This document shows positions 1-10,365 of a DNA stretch of 64,000 nucleotides, piece after piece. This stretch comes from Rhizomys pruinosus (Eukaryota > Chordata > Mammalia > Rodentia > Spalacidae). Position 1 is the first letter of the stretch; every line of letters begins with the position of its first letter. Made by a program: the position numbers and the translations under genes. Where the stretch lies: the NCBI GenBank assembly GCA_009823505.1, contig VZQC01000392.1:6220233-6284232 (forward strand). The letters are read 5' to 3'. The notes under the pieces are model-generated. The model was given only the letters and a program-made list of their open reading frames with translations. It was not told the origin of the DNA and did no database searches.

Positions 1-104
1 AAAAAAAAAAGAAAAGAAACACTACTAAGGAGAGAACATACCTAGAAGGAGAGGGGAGAAAAAAATGTAGTGAAGTTGGTAAAAAAAAAAAATCTTACAG
101 TCCA
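1..104. other. A-rich unassigned edge
   Basis: The window opens in an A run and holds a second A run near 81-92. No gene or named repeat is seen; the first A run could be the tail of an element lying outside the window. Confidence 0.5.
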
Positions 105-275
105 GGGGCTGGAGAGCTGGCTCAATGGTTAAGCGCACTGGTGGCTCTTGCAGAAGACCCATTACTCACATGGCAGCTAACAACCATCCAGTTCCAGGAG
201 ATCCATTGCCTTCTTCTGGCCTCTGTGGACAGTGCATGGATGCGGTACAATTACACTTAAAATAAAAAGCTTGAA
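105..275 (+). mobile_element. B2 SINE, diverged
   Basis: It starts with the tRNA-like B2 head GGGGCTGGAGAGCTGGCTCA and ends in an AAATAAAA-type tail. The B-box region is damaged (about 20 bases missing around the GGTTCGA position), so internal pol III promotion is unlikely. The orientation is set by the A-rich 3' tail. Confidence 0.85.
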
Positions 276-744
276 AACATGAAAAATAAATGACAAAAAA
301 TAAATAAAATGAAATAATAAAAACGTGTAGCCCAGGCAAGAGAGAACAGAGGGTCAGATAAAGGTGACAGAAGTGATGTGATTTAGATGAAGGTGCCAAG
401 AGTTGCTAATGAATCAGATGTAGGAAATGAGAAGAAAGGAGAAACTAAGTTATTTCTAGGGTTTGAAAAAGATCAGAATATTTTAGGAGAACAAGAGAAA
501 ATCAAGATCCTTATTTTAGCCATGAGGGAGTAGGAGATAAATAATAGACACTGGAGATGCCTCCTGGGCAGTTGATGCCTGATTGTTCAGGGAAGCATTA
601 GGATAGAGGTAGAAATTAGGGAGTTGGCAGATTGTGTGAAGTTATCCTTAAATAAATGATGATGGGGATGAGGAGACAGCACAGAACCAAGATGACCCAG
701 CTCTATCTTTAGGTTAGAGCAGAGAAAGGGAGGCAACACCTACT
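276..744. other. Unassigned non-coding stretch
   Basis: A- and G-rich sequence without a recognisable repeat, splice-bounded exon or long open frame. I see nothing functional in it. Confidence 0.5.
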
Positions 745-757
745 AAGAAAAGATGGC

Positions 758-1006
758 GGGCTGGAGAGACGGCCTAGCGGTTAAGAACGCAGACCATTCT
801 TACAAAGGACCCGGGTTCGATCCCCAGCACCCACATGGCGGCCGAGGACCGTCTGAAACTCCAATTACAGGAGAACTTCAGTTCCAGGGGAGTCCGACGC
901 CCTCTTCTGACCTCCGCGGCATTGCACGACACGGGTGCACAAACTTGCATGCAGAAAGTACATTCATACACATACAGAAATAAAATAAAAAAAAAATTTT
1001 TAAAAA
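758..1006 (+). mobile_element. B2 SINE, long form, with 13-bp TSD
   Basis: A full-length B2 with A-box-like GGCCTAGCGG and an intact B box GGTTCGATCCC. It is the long form, with CCAATT.CAGGAGAACT followed by CAGTTCCAGGGGA. Flanking target-site duplication AAGAAAAGATGGC lies at 745-757 and 1007-1019, so the insertion is fairly recent. The left boundary of the 3229-bp tandem duplication falls inside this element at 921. Confidence 0.95.
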
Positions 1007-1019
1007 AAGAAAAGATGGC

Positions 1020-1789
1020 TAGAAAAAAAGAAGAAAATACAGAAGGCACAAGCCCAGAAGGCAGAAGAATGAGGGGAAGGCAGGAGTGGATCTTAGAACT
1101 TCTAAACATTCCCAATCAGCAGTGTTGGAAACTGGTCATTGGCTTTGTCAGTATTAGAGTCTGATGATGCACTTTTTTGAAAGTTGGTTGTGGAGGAATA
1201 GAAACCAAAGCCTCATTGGCACAGATTTAAAAGATAATTTGGAACTGGTCTTAAAGTTTGGGGTGCAGAAGAAGTCAAGAACAGTCTGAGTTACATAGGG
1301 AGAACTTCTCAGGGAATAGGAGAGCAAATGCAAACAGACAATCTTTGTCCTGATTTTTACTTTAAGGAGAAGAAAGCTTAGGAGAAAGAACTGGGAAAGA
1401 ATGTAGGTTGGTTGGGGTAGGGTTCATTTTCCTGGATGGGAGGTAGCTTAGTATTTGTCTGCTTATGGAAGTGGTGGACAGAGAGGCAATAAATGAACCT
1501 GAGGACAAGGGAAGAGCACAACGGTAGGCACTGGGTCCTAGAGAAGAAAAAGAGATGTGCTCCACAGCCCAGCCAGAAGAATGGTTTTGGGAGCATGAGC
1601 AATTCTTATGAATCAACAGGAGAAGTCTGTGTGTATGTTCAGGTCAGAATGGTCAATGTAAAATGCATGTTTCAATATAGGCATTTGTCTTTAGGTCTAC
1701 ATAATTTTCTCATCTCGACAAGGAGCAAAGACATCAACAAAGAATAAGGAGAGGTAATAAGGTAGGAAGCTTGAAAAATAAGACTTTCT
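1020..1789. other. Unassigned sequence in duplication unit, left part
   Basis: Purine-rich non-coding sequence between the B2 and the left inverted arm, repeated at 4249-5018. Open frames of up to 84 codons occur on both strands but show no domain. Confidence 0.5.
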
Positions 1790-2148
1790 TGGGGAGACTG
1801 CTCTTAGTTTTATTCTCAAAGGGTCAGAGATACAAAGTGATCGTGGTTAAACACCATTAGAGGTGAGCAGGAGGGAAGAAAGTTTAGAGGGGAATCTGTG
1901 AAGGTTGATGAAGAAGGGCCAAGCCATGAGGCTGAGGTTCACAATGCTGTCAAGATGGAGTCTGCAGGTATAAAGCCTATTGAAAAGAAAAGAGAGATAA
2001 GTGCAATTGAGGAGCAATCAGGTGTGGAAGTAGAGGTCGAGGGAGGGAGGGGAGAGGGAGGGAGAGAGAGAGAGAATATGAAGTTCAATTCCACTTGATT
2101 TCTTAGCCTGAAAGACAGATTGAACCATAAAGAACGGAAATGTAGGAG
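1790..2148 (+). repeat. Inverted arm A1
   Basis: About 358 bp, matching the reverse complement of 3215-3571 at roughly 95%. It starts TGGGGAGACTGCTC and ends GAAATGTAGGAG. It holds a 66-codon frame (1898-2098) that is also open, in the equivalent frame, in the opposite arm; the differences are scattered and the frame resembles no protein I know. An unnamed dispersed repeat is the simplest reading. Confidence 0.85.
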
Positions 2149-3214
2149 ATGAGAGAGCTGACTGGCTTAAAAAAATACAACAAGGTTTTCAGGCAAAGTA
2201 GTAAGTCTCATTGAATATCTGAGGCCTCAAATCTGAGGGAAGATTAGTCAACTAGTCACATGGTTGAGGAGTTTTCTACAATCCACCATCAATGATCCTG
2301 GAACAGAGATGAAGAAGATAAACCTGGGCCCAAGAGTTAAATTTTACTGGTTGAGATAGATGGCAGCCAAGGTGAGGCCAACAAGATTGGGCTTGGCAAG
2401 AAGAAGCTTGTAACAGAAAACTCAGAAATCTAAGCTAAGACAGGGACAGCATGAAAGAGACAGGAACACCATAAAGGATTAAGACAAATGAAGCAGAGGT
2501 TCAGATGGGGCCCCAAACCACACGGGCTGGAGATTAGAGGAAGTCTGCCCCTTCTGACTTTAACACACTTGGGCATGTTTGCCCCTTAGCTTCTCAATTT
2601 GTTTCTCTTATTTGTGCAACAGGTGTGATAACCCACCTTAATTGCCTAGAATAGTTCATATTTGTAAAGAGATATAAGACTGACCCACTCAAAATCTTAT
2701 TTCAGAGATTCATGGTCTTTATAGCCAAGGCATTGATGACTTTAACTATATCTGCATGATGCCCATTATCTTTATAAAGAAGGAAGACTTAAGCAATATC
2801 TAAATTGCTTCAATAACCATTTTGGAAGAGATGTGGATGCTAATTCTTTGTCATTCATAAATATCTAGTGGCATTGATAAACATAGCCAAAGACATTATG
2901 TCTCTGAAGACTACAGACAAGTGGCCATGGGGGACAGGGACTGGACATGAAAGATGGGATCATAACCCTCAGTGTCAATGTCAGGTACGAATCCAAGTAT
3001 TACTATAAAAACTCCCTATTGTGTTTGAAGTACAACTCTCAAATCATTGAGTTCATCCTCATTGGTCCAGAGCAACAATGAGTTGAATTTCACTTCCTGA
3101 AATATATTCTAAGCTCCATAGAGGAAACTACAATACCATAATCATATTCCAAAGAGAAATATATACCAATACAAATACTAATGTATTACCTGCCTCTCCC
3201 AAAGCTTATGCTTG
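2149..3214. other. Spacer of inverted repeat
   Basis: About 1.07 kb of non-coding sequence between the arms. It contains a MIR-like part at 2560-2690; the rest (2691-3214) is A/T-rich and unrecognised. It is repeated at 5378-6443. Confidence 0.6.
2560..2690 (-). mobile_element. MIR fragment (copy 1)
   Basis: It reads like antisense MIR: CTTGGGCA..CCCCTTAGCTTCTCAATTTG..TTATTTGTGCAAC..GTGATAACCCACCTTAATTGC..TTCATATTTGTAAAG. An old tRNA-derived SINE shared by placental mammals. Confidence 0.7.
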
Positions 3215-3571
3215 CTCCTACATTTCCTTTCTTTATGGATCAATGGATCAATCCATCTCTCAGGCTAAGAAATCAAGTGGAATTGAACTTCATATTCTCT
3301 CTCTCTCCCCCTCCCTCCCTCTCCCTCTTCTTCCACACCTGATTGCTCCTCAATTGTACTTATCTCTCTTTTCTTTTCAATAGGCTTTATACCTGCAGAT
3401 TCCATCCTGACAGCATTGTGAACCTCAGCCTCATGGCTTGGCTCGTCTTCATCAACCTTCACAGATTCCCCTCTAAACTTTCTTCCCTCCTGGTCACGTC
3501 TAATGGTGTTTAACCATGATCATTTTGTGTCTCTGACCCTTTGAGAATAAAATTAAGAGCAGTCTCCCCAG
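3215..3571 (-). repeat. Inverted arm A2
   Basis: Reverse-orientation partner of 1790-2148. It differs by a short GATCCATT duplication near 3236-3252 and scattered substitutions. It carries a 65-codon frame on the minus strand (3265-3462) parallel to that of the other arm. Confidence 0.85.
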
Positions 3572-4149
3572 AAAACAAAGCTCAGATGCACAGAGAAGAC
3601 TATCTGTTTGCAAGTATAGATTATTCACTTAATAACATGAATAAATCTCTGTGTTCTTGGCCACTAAGTGATACACTTTGGAATCATCACTAGTCCAGAA
3701 TGAGTGGCCAAAATGGCACCTGCCAAGGCACCCCTGCCCTAAATAACTTCATGTATGGAGATGCTGCTCAGGTCAAGCCTCTTTAGTTGTTCAGTTTGTT
3801 CAAGTCTGGTCCCAGATTTTCCTTGCAGACCCAACTCCTTTTATCTGAAACTCAATCATCAAATATGAAATCCCGCCTTCTATTTACTATCTCAGGACTC
3901 CCCATCTGTAGATTGATGCTCAGTATTGAGAAGACTTAATACACATGCAGGGGAGAAGGAAGGAGATATATTTTATGTGATCTTATATTCAACAGATAAC
4001 ATTCCCAGGAAGAACATGGCAATGGCAAACATCTTTGGCAAATACTAATAACAACTTTACAAATCCTACTAATCTCCTTCTCCTCAGCTTTCCTCATAGA
4101 TCGATACCGGAATCTATTATTTTAGTGCATTTCCACCTCCGATCTCCAA
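3572..4149. other. Unassigned sequence in duplication unit, right part
   Basis: Non-coding sequence with no recognised repeat, ending at the duplication junction. It is repeated at 6801-7378. Confidence 0.5.
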
Positions 4150-5018
4150 ATTGCACGACACGGGTGCACAAACTTGCATGCAGAAAGTACATTCATACAC
4201 ATACAGAAATAAAATAAAAAAAAATTAAAAAAAAAAGAAAAGATGGCTAGAAAAAAAAGAAGAAAATACAGAAGGCACAAGCCCAGAAGGCAGAAGAATG
4301 AGGGGAAGGCAGGAGTGGATCTTAGAACTTCTAAACATTCCCAACCAGCAGTGTTGGAAACTGGTCATTGGCTTTGTCAGTATTAGAGTCTGATGATGCA
4401 CTTTTTTGAAAGTTGGTTGTGGAGGAATAGAAACCAAAGCCTCATTGGCACAGATTTAAAAGATAATTTGGAACTGGTCTTAAAGTTTGGGGTGCAGAAG
4501 AAGTCAAGAACAGTCTGAGTTACATAGGGAGAACTTCTCAGGGAATAGGAGAGCAAATGCAAACAGACAATCTTTGTCCTGATTTTTACTTTAAGGAGAA
4601 GAAAGCTTAGGAGAAAGAACTGGGAAAGAATGTAGGTTGGTTGGGGTAGGGTTCATTTTCCTGGATGGGAGGTAGCTTAGTATTTGTCTGCTTATGGAAG
4701 TGGTGGACAGAGAGGCAATAAATGAACCTGAGGACAAGGGAAGAGCACAACGGTAGGCACTGGGTCCTAGAGAAGAAAAAGAGATGTGCTCCACAGCCCA
4801 GCCAGAAGAATGGTTTTGGGAGCATGAGCAATTCTTATGAATCAACAGGAGAAGTCTGTGTGTATGTTCAGGTCAGAATGGTCAATGTAAAATGCATGTT
4901 TCAATATAGGCATTTGTCTTTAGGTCTACATAATTTTCTCATCTCGACAAGGAGCAAAGACATCAACAAAGAATAAGGAGAGGTAATAAGGTAGGAAGCT
5001 TGAAAAATAAGACTTTCT

Positions 5019-5377
5019 TGGGGAGACTGCTCTTAGTTTTATTCTCAAAGGGTCAGAGATACAAAGTGATCGTGGTTAAACACCATTAGAGGTGAGCAGG
5101 AGGGAAGAAAGTTTAGAGGGGAATCTGTGAAGGTTGATGAAGAAGGGCCAAGCCATGAGGCTGAGGTTCACAATGCTGTCAAGATGGAGTCTGCAGGTAT
5201 AAAGCCTATTGAAAAGAAAAGAGAGATAAGTGCAATTGAGGAGCAATCAGGTGTGGAAGTAGAGGTCGAGGGAGGGAGGGGAGAGGGAGGGAGAGAGAGA
5301 GAGAATATGAAGTTCAATTCCACTTGATTTCTTAGCCTGAAAGACAGATTGAACCATAAAGAACGGAAATGTAGGAG
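5019..5377 (+). repeat. Inverted arm B1 (second unit)
   Basis: Copy of arm 1790-2148 in the second tandem unit, effectively identical to it. It pairs with 6444-6800. Confidence 0.85.
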
Positions 5378-5788
5378 ATGAGAGAGCTGACTGGCTTAAA
5401 AAAATACAACAAGGTTTTCAGGCAAAGTAGTAAGTCTCATTGAATATCTGAGGCCTCAAATCTGAGGGAAGATTAGTCAACTAGTCACATGGTTGAGGAG
5501 TTTTCTACAATCCACCATCAATGATCCTGGAACAGAGATGAAGAAGATAAACCTGGGCCCAAGAGTTAAATTTTACTGGTTGAGATAGATGGCAGCCAAG
5601 GTGAGGCCAACAAGATTGGGCTTGGCAAGAAGAAGCTTGTAACAGAAAACTCAGAAATCTAAGCTAAGACAGGGACAGCATGAAAGAGACAGGAACACCA
5701 TAAAGGATTAAGACAAATGAAGCAGAGGTTCAGATGGGGCCCCAAACCACACGGGCTGGAGATTAGAGGAAGTCTGCCCCTTCTGACT

Positions 5789-5919
5789 TTAACACACTTG
5801 GGCATGTTTGCCCCTTAGCTTCTCAATTTGTTTCTCTTATTTGTGCAACAGGTGTGATAACCCACCTTAATTGCCTAGAATAGTTCATATTTGTAAAGAG
5901 ATATAAGACTGACCCACTC
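5789..5919 (-). mobile_element. MIR fragment (copy 2)
   Basis: Duplicate of the MIR part at 2560-2690, carried in the second tandem unit. Confidence 0.7.
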
Positions 5920-6443
5920 AAAATCATATTTCAGAGATTCATGGTCTTTATAGCCAAGGCATTGATGACTTTAACTATATCTGCATGATGCCCATTATCT
6001 TTATAAAGAAGGAAGACTTAAGCAATATCTAAATTGCTTCAATAACCATTTTGGAAGAGATGTGGATGCTAATTCTTTGTCATTCATAAATATCTAGTGG
6101 CATTGATAAACATAGCCAAAGACATTATGTCTCTGAAGACTACAGACAAGTGGCCATGGGGGACAGGGACTGGACATGAAAGATGGGATCATAACCCTCA
6201 GTGTCAATGTCAGGTACGAATCCAAGTATTACTATAAAAACTCCCTATTGTGTTTGAAGTACAACTCTCAAATCATTGAGTTCATCCTCATTGGTCCAGA
6301 GCAACAATGAGTTGAATTTCACTTCCTGAAATATATTCTAAGCTCCATAGAGGAAACTACAATACCATAATCATATTCCAAAGAGAAATATATACCAATA
6401 CAAATACTAATGTATTACCTGCCTCTCCCAAAGCTTATGCTTG

Positions 6444-6800
6444 CTCCTACATTTCCTTTCTTTATGGATCAATGGATCAATCCATCTCTCAGGCTAAGAA
6501 ATCAAGTGGAATTGAACTTCATATTCTCTCTCTCTCCCCCTCCCTCCCTCTCCCTCTTCTTCCACACCTGATTGCTCCTCAATTGTACTTATCTCTCTTT
6601 TCTTTTCAATAGGCTTTATACCTGCAGATTCCATCCTGACAGCATTGTGAACCTCAGCCTCATGGCTTGGCTCGTCTTCATCAACCTTCACAGATTCCCC
6701 TCTAAACTTTCTTCCCTCCTGGTCACGTCTAATGGTGTTTAACCATGATCATTTTGTGTCTCTGACCCTTTGAGAATAAAATTAAGAGCAGTCTCCCCAG
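6444..6800 (-). repeat. Inverted arm B2 (second unit)
   Basis: Copy of arm 3215-3571 in the second tandem unit. Together the two units place four arms in the order plus, minus, plus, minus. Confidence 0.85.
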
Positions 6801-7378
6801 AAAACAAAGCTCAGATGCACAGAGAAGACTATCTGTTTGCAAGTATAGATTATTCACTTAATAACATGAATAAATCTCTGTGTTCTTGGCCACTAAGTGA
6901 TACACTTTGGAATCATCACTAGTCCAGAATGAGTGGCCAAAATGGCACCTGCCAAGGCACCCCTGCCCTAAATAACTTCATGTATGGAGATGCTGCTCAG
7001 GTCAAGCCTCTTTAGTTGTTCAGTTTGTTCAAGTCTGGTCCCAGATTTTCCTTGCAGACCCAACTCCTTTTATCTGAAACTCAATCATCAAATATGAAAT
7101 CCCGCCTTCTATTTACTATCTCAGGACTCCCCATCTGTAGATTGATGCTCAGTATTGAGAAGACTTAATACGAATGCAGGGGAGAAGGAAGGAGATATAT
7201 TTTATGTGATCTTATATTCAACAGATAACATTCCCAGGAAGAACATGGCAATGGCAAACATCTTTGGCAAATACTAATAACAACTTTACAAATCCTACTA
7301 ATCTTCTTCTCCTCAGCTTTCCTCATAGATCGATACCGGAATCTATTATTTTAGTGCATTTCCACCTCCGATCTCCAA

Positions 7379-7601
7379 CTCTATTTCCCCAGAGACTCCA
7401 CAGTTCAGTGATTTTTTTTTCAGCTTATTAAAGTCATCCTGCTGATTTCTCATTCCAAAACCCTTTACAATAATGTGACTGAGAGAAAGACTCTGGAACA
7501 GGATAGTTCAAGATACGCATCTTATCTTCAGTAGTGATTTGATGCATGGCATCAAGAATATTGTTTAATTCTTGCAATCCTCACTTTTCACATCTGAAAA
7601 A
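7379..7601. other. Unassigned flank of duplication
   Basis: Single-copy continuation to the right of the tandem duplication. No repeat or gene is recognised. Confidence 0.5.
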
Positions 7602-8015
7602 AATGAGCATGCTGGATAGCATTGGTTGTCAACTTGATGCACTTGAGAAGGAATCACAGTTGAAGTGTCACCTCTGTTGGGCTGGCCTGTGGCCATGTCT
7701 GTGGGGCATTTTCTTGATTATTGAATGTTGTGGAGGGTCTATCCCACTGTGAGTGCTGCAACCCCTATGCAGGTGGACCTGTGTTGTATAAGAAAGTAGG
7801 CTGAGCTCATCTGAGGGAGTAAGCCAGTAAGCAGCTTTCCTCCATGTTCCGTCCTTCTGCTCCTGCCTCCTGGCCCCAGCTTGATTTCCTCCCTCGGCTT
7901 CCCTTGATGGAGAACTATACTGTAATTTGAAATAAACCCTTCCCTCCCCAAGTTGGGTTTGGGTTTGGTCATAGTATTTATCATCACAAAAATAGAAAGC
8001 AGCCTAGGAAAATAA
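7602..8015 (+). mobile_element. Rodent LTR-like repeat (MaLR-type tail)
   Basis: It contains GTTGTCAACTTGATGCAC near the start, a TATA-like TTGTATAAGAAAG, then AATAAACCCTTCC..CCCCAAGTTGGG and TTTATCATCAC at the end. The order TATA, AATAAA and a terminal TATCACAGCAAC-like block is LTR-like and resembles tails of mammalian MaLR LTRs. I could not settle the family name. Confidence 0.75.
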
Positions 8016-8227
8016 GTATAACATCTTTTTAGAAAATAAAATAGTGCTTCCAAAGAGCTAAGCATTAGGGATACTTCGGAAAACTGTTTCCTTTTAACCT
8101 CATAGGTCTATAATTAAAATCAAATCCCTAGTCCAGAACTTAATCATCTCTTGATTGAGTAAATACTATGTCCTTGGCTCTTTAGAATCCATTTGTTGTT
8201 TGATTGTCATGGTCTCTCCCATTTTTT

Positions 8228-8366
8228 ATTTATTTTTTTGGTCTTTTCGAGACAGGATCTCCCTGTAGCTCTAGTTGTCCTGGAACTCACTCTGTAAACC
8301 AGGCTGGCCTTGAACTCACAGTGATCTGCCTGCCTCTGCCTCCCAAGTGCTAGGATTAAGCATGGC
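8228..8366 (-). mobile_element. B1 SINE
   Basis: Antisense B1, opening with a T run and GAGACAGGATCTCCCTGTAG and running to CTCCCAAGTGCTAGGATTAA. Derived from 7SL RNA. The 5' end (GCCGGGCGTG-type) is eroded. Confidence 0.9.
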
Positions 8367-10184
8367 CTCCCCCATTAGTTTGTTAAGAATCCTTTTTAAG
8401 TAAACAGTGTCAATGGTCCATATATCCCATATATTAACCACATGCCTAAGTTACAGAGAGGGTGACCTACAGAGTTGGGGCATGCAGCCTTCCTGCGCTA
8501 AAATCTGAACTTCATAGAAGTCTTTGTGCTTCCACGAGCTCCACACTGCCCCTGAGTAAGTCCTGCTTTTTGTCTATAGTTGGACATCTAACTTTTCTTT
8601 TGATTCTCATAATACCAAGATGGTGCATCGTTCCAACCACTTCTGCTGCTCCAACCACTTCTGCAAAACTAAACACTCATGGAAAGCTCACAAAGCCTGA
8701 AGAAAGTATAGTCTGAAAGACCACCTCTCTTTGATAATCCATGATTTCTTTTTAGATTTTAGCACAGGAAGGCTAAATGTTACCTAATAATAAACATGAC
8801 AGTGTTTCCAGAAAACCTGAAATATTCCAGTGAATTCTGGATTAATGGTTTGATTTTATAGACTCAAGGGCTTCAATAGGATGGTGGTAGTCTGTCCAGA
8901 AATCTGTTACATTAATTAAAGGACAAACACTTGGAGGAATTTGGCTTTGCACATAATTCCATCTCTTAGAGGATAAAGGACTCATATGCAAATGTAGGAA
9001 GCTGACAGTGAAGTAACAACAAACTAGAAAATGAGAACTGTTTGATGTGATCAGAGTCCTCAAATAATGTTACCTTTTATAATCATCCAAAAAGGCAGGA
9101 CCCCCCCCCCCACATCCAGAGCATATGTCTGGAGGGAACAGCAAACACGTGACTGTAGATTTTGCAGTGGACAGTGATTACCAGCATCACAGAGAGAGAA
9201 AACTGAGCACAGCACATTAATAGCTCTTTGACGTGCTCAGCTTTAAAGGTCATGAAGAAGAAACGTAGATAATCAGATGGGAGAATGCCAAGGCTGTCTG
9301 GAGAATCAACAGAACAAAGACCTGAGGGGATGACCGTACCCAGGTTTATTCCTCAATCTAGTTGTTAAGCAACATTGATGGGCGTCTGGTCTTAGCGTTT
9401 ACTGCACAAAAGTGCTCCCTTGCTTTAGGTTATCCCCTGATTCCTTCTGGTCCAGCCCATGCTTATGGTCTTTATTTTTCTAATCATGCTTATAGACCCC
9501 CCTTCCTCCCTGATAGCAAGCCCTCTTGAGTCGTGCTTTCCTAAATGAAGTAAATGTCTGTAGCAGTCAATGCACAATTGTCGTTTGTGACCTTCCTGAG
9601 GTTTCCTGTTTCCTCCTAATGCATTAGAAGAACAAATCAATAAAGTCTGTGTCCCAGTACCTTGGGTAACTGCCATCTTCATGGTTACATCACTGTCCAG
9701 GACAACTGTGGGCCAGTGAAGTGCTTAACCCCATGAGGAGTGAGAAGACAAGGCTCATCCCAGCCTCGCATGGAGCACTGCAATTGCTCCTGGCTCCATG
9801 CAGGCACAAAGCTGCCCCACCATCCACCATCGGGGTGATTGGTATTCAGCAGCAGCCTACTCCCTTGGCACTGGGTGGATGGGGCCCCAGGAAAGAATTA
9901 AAGAAGGAAGGGGCTGTTGTCCTTGACAAGGAAACGATTGATGTCTCTGCTTTCTCACCCTCTTTAAATTGAGATGGGGACAAGATGAAAAGTTCAGGCA
10001 GGAAGCCAGTGAGTGACTTACAACACTGAGCAACCAGCCTAGTATTTAAGTAAACCTCTGGCCTATCGCTCAACTGCTTATTTGTTTTTGTAAAACCAGA
10101 ATCTATATATTAAGGCAGAAATAATAATAGCAAATGTAACAAATACCAAGAAATCTTACTTATTGTATATAATGCATGATGTCC
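8367..10184. other. Unassigned non-coding stretch with C run
   Basis: About 1.8 kb with no recognised repeat beyond a run of 11 C at 9101-9111. Open frames at 9425-9682 (minus, 85 codons) and 9721-9972 (plus, 83 codons) have no family match that I can see. AATAAAG occurs near 9640 but nothing ties it to a transcript. Confidence 0.5.
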
Positions 10185-10365
10185 TGTATTTTATGTTCAT
10201 GATCTCTTTGGATCTCCATGATGATGGTGTTAAGTAAATATGATTATCCCCATTTTACAGAAAAGGAAACTGAGGCTCAAAAAGTTAAGAAACCTGAATA
10301 GAATGACACAGTAAAACCAAGATTCAAACTCAACTCTGCCCGACTCCAAAGCATTTAGTATTTCA
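10185..10365 (+). mobile_element. MIR SINE
   Basis: It carries the MIR core: ATTATCCCCATTTTACAG, then AAGGAAACTGAGGCTCA, AAGTTAAGAAACCTG and GATTCAAACTCAACTCTGCC, in the usual order. Confidence 0.9.

Larger units (their letters stand above)
921..4149 (+). repeat. Tandem duplication, copy 1 (3229 bp)
   Basis: This block repeats directly at 4150-7378 with a constant offset of 3229. I count about five substitutions plus compensating one-base changes in the A runs near 990-1030. The unit starts inside the B2 at 758-1006 and ends in unassigned sequence (GATCTCCAA). It contains a B2 tail, a MIR fragment and a pair of inverted arms. No microhomology is visible at the junction. Confidence 0.95.
4150..7378 (+). 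repeat. Tandem duplication, copy 2 (3229 bp)
   Basis: Second copy of the unit. It begins abruptly with the last part of the B2 element (ATTGCACGACAC), without the B2 head, directly after the end of copy 1. The 3' TSD-like AAGAAAAGATGGC is kept near 4236-4248. Differences from copy 1 include T to C at about 4344, T to A at about 5923, AC to GA near 7172 and C to T near 7303. The duplication therefore postdates the B2 insertion and is either very young or an assembly product. Confidence 0.95.

Noticed and set aside
758..1006. tRNA-like A and B boxes as a tRNA gene
   Set aside because: They are the pol III promoter of a B2 SINE; no cloverleaf with acceptor pairing is present. The same applies to the other B2 copies.
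1362..1747. Frames of 74-84 codons repeated at 4591-4976
   Set aside because: The repetition only reflects the 3229-bp duplication; frames occur on both strands with no domain.
1898..2098. 66-codon frame conserved in both inverted arms, as a small gene
   Set aside because: Differences between arms do not favour synonymous sites, and no start context or splice signal is evident. Dispersed-repeat homology explains the shared frame.
9425..9972. Paired frames of 83-85 codons that look protein-like
   Set aside because: No family recognised, opposite strands, and no splice or retroposition signs such as an A tail or TSD, so I would not call a pseudogene.
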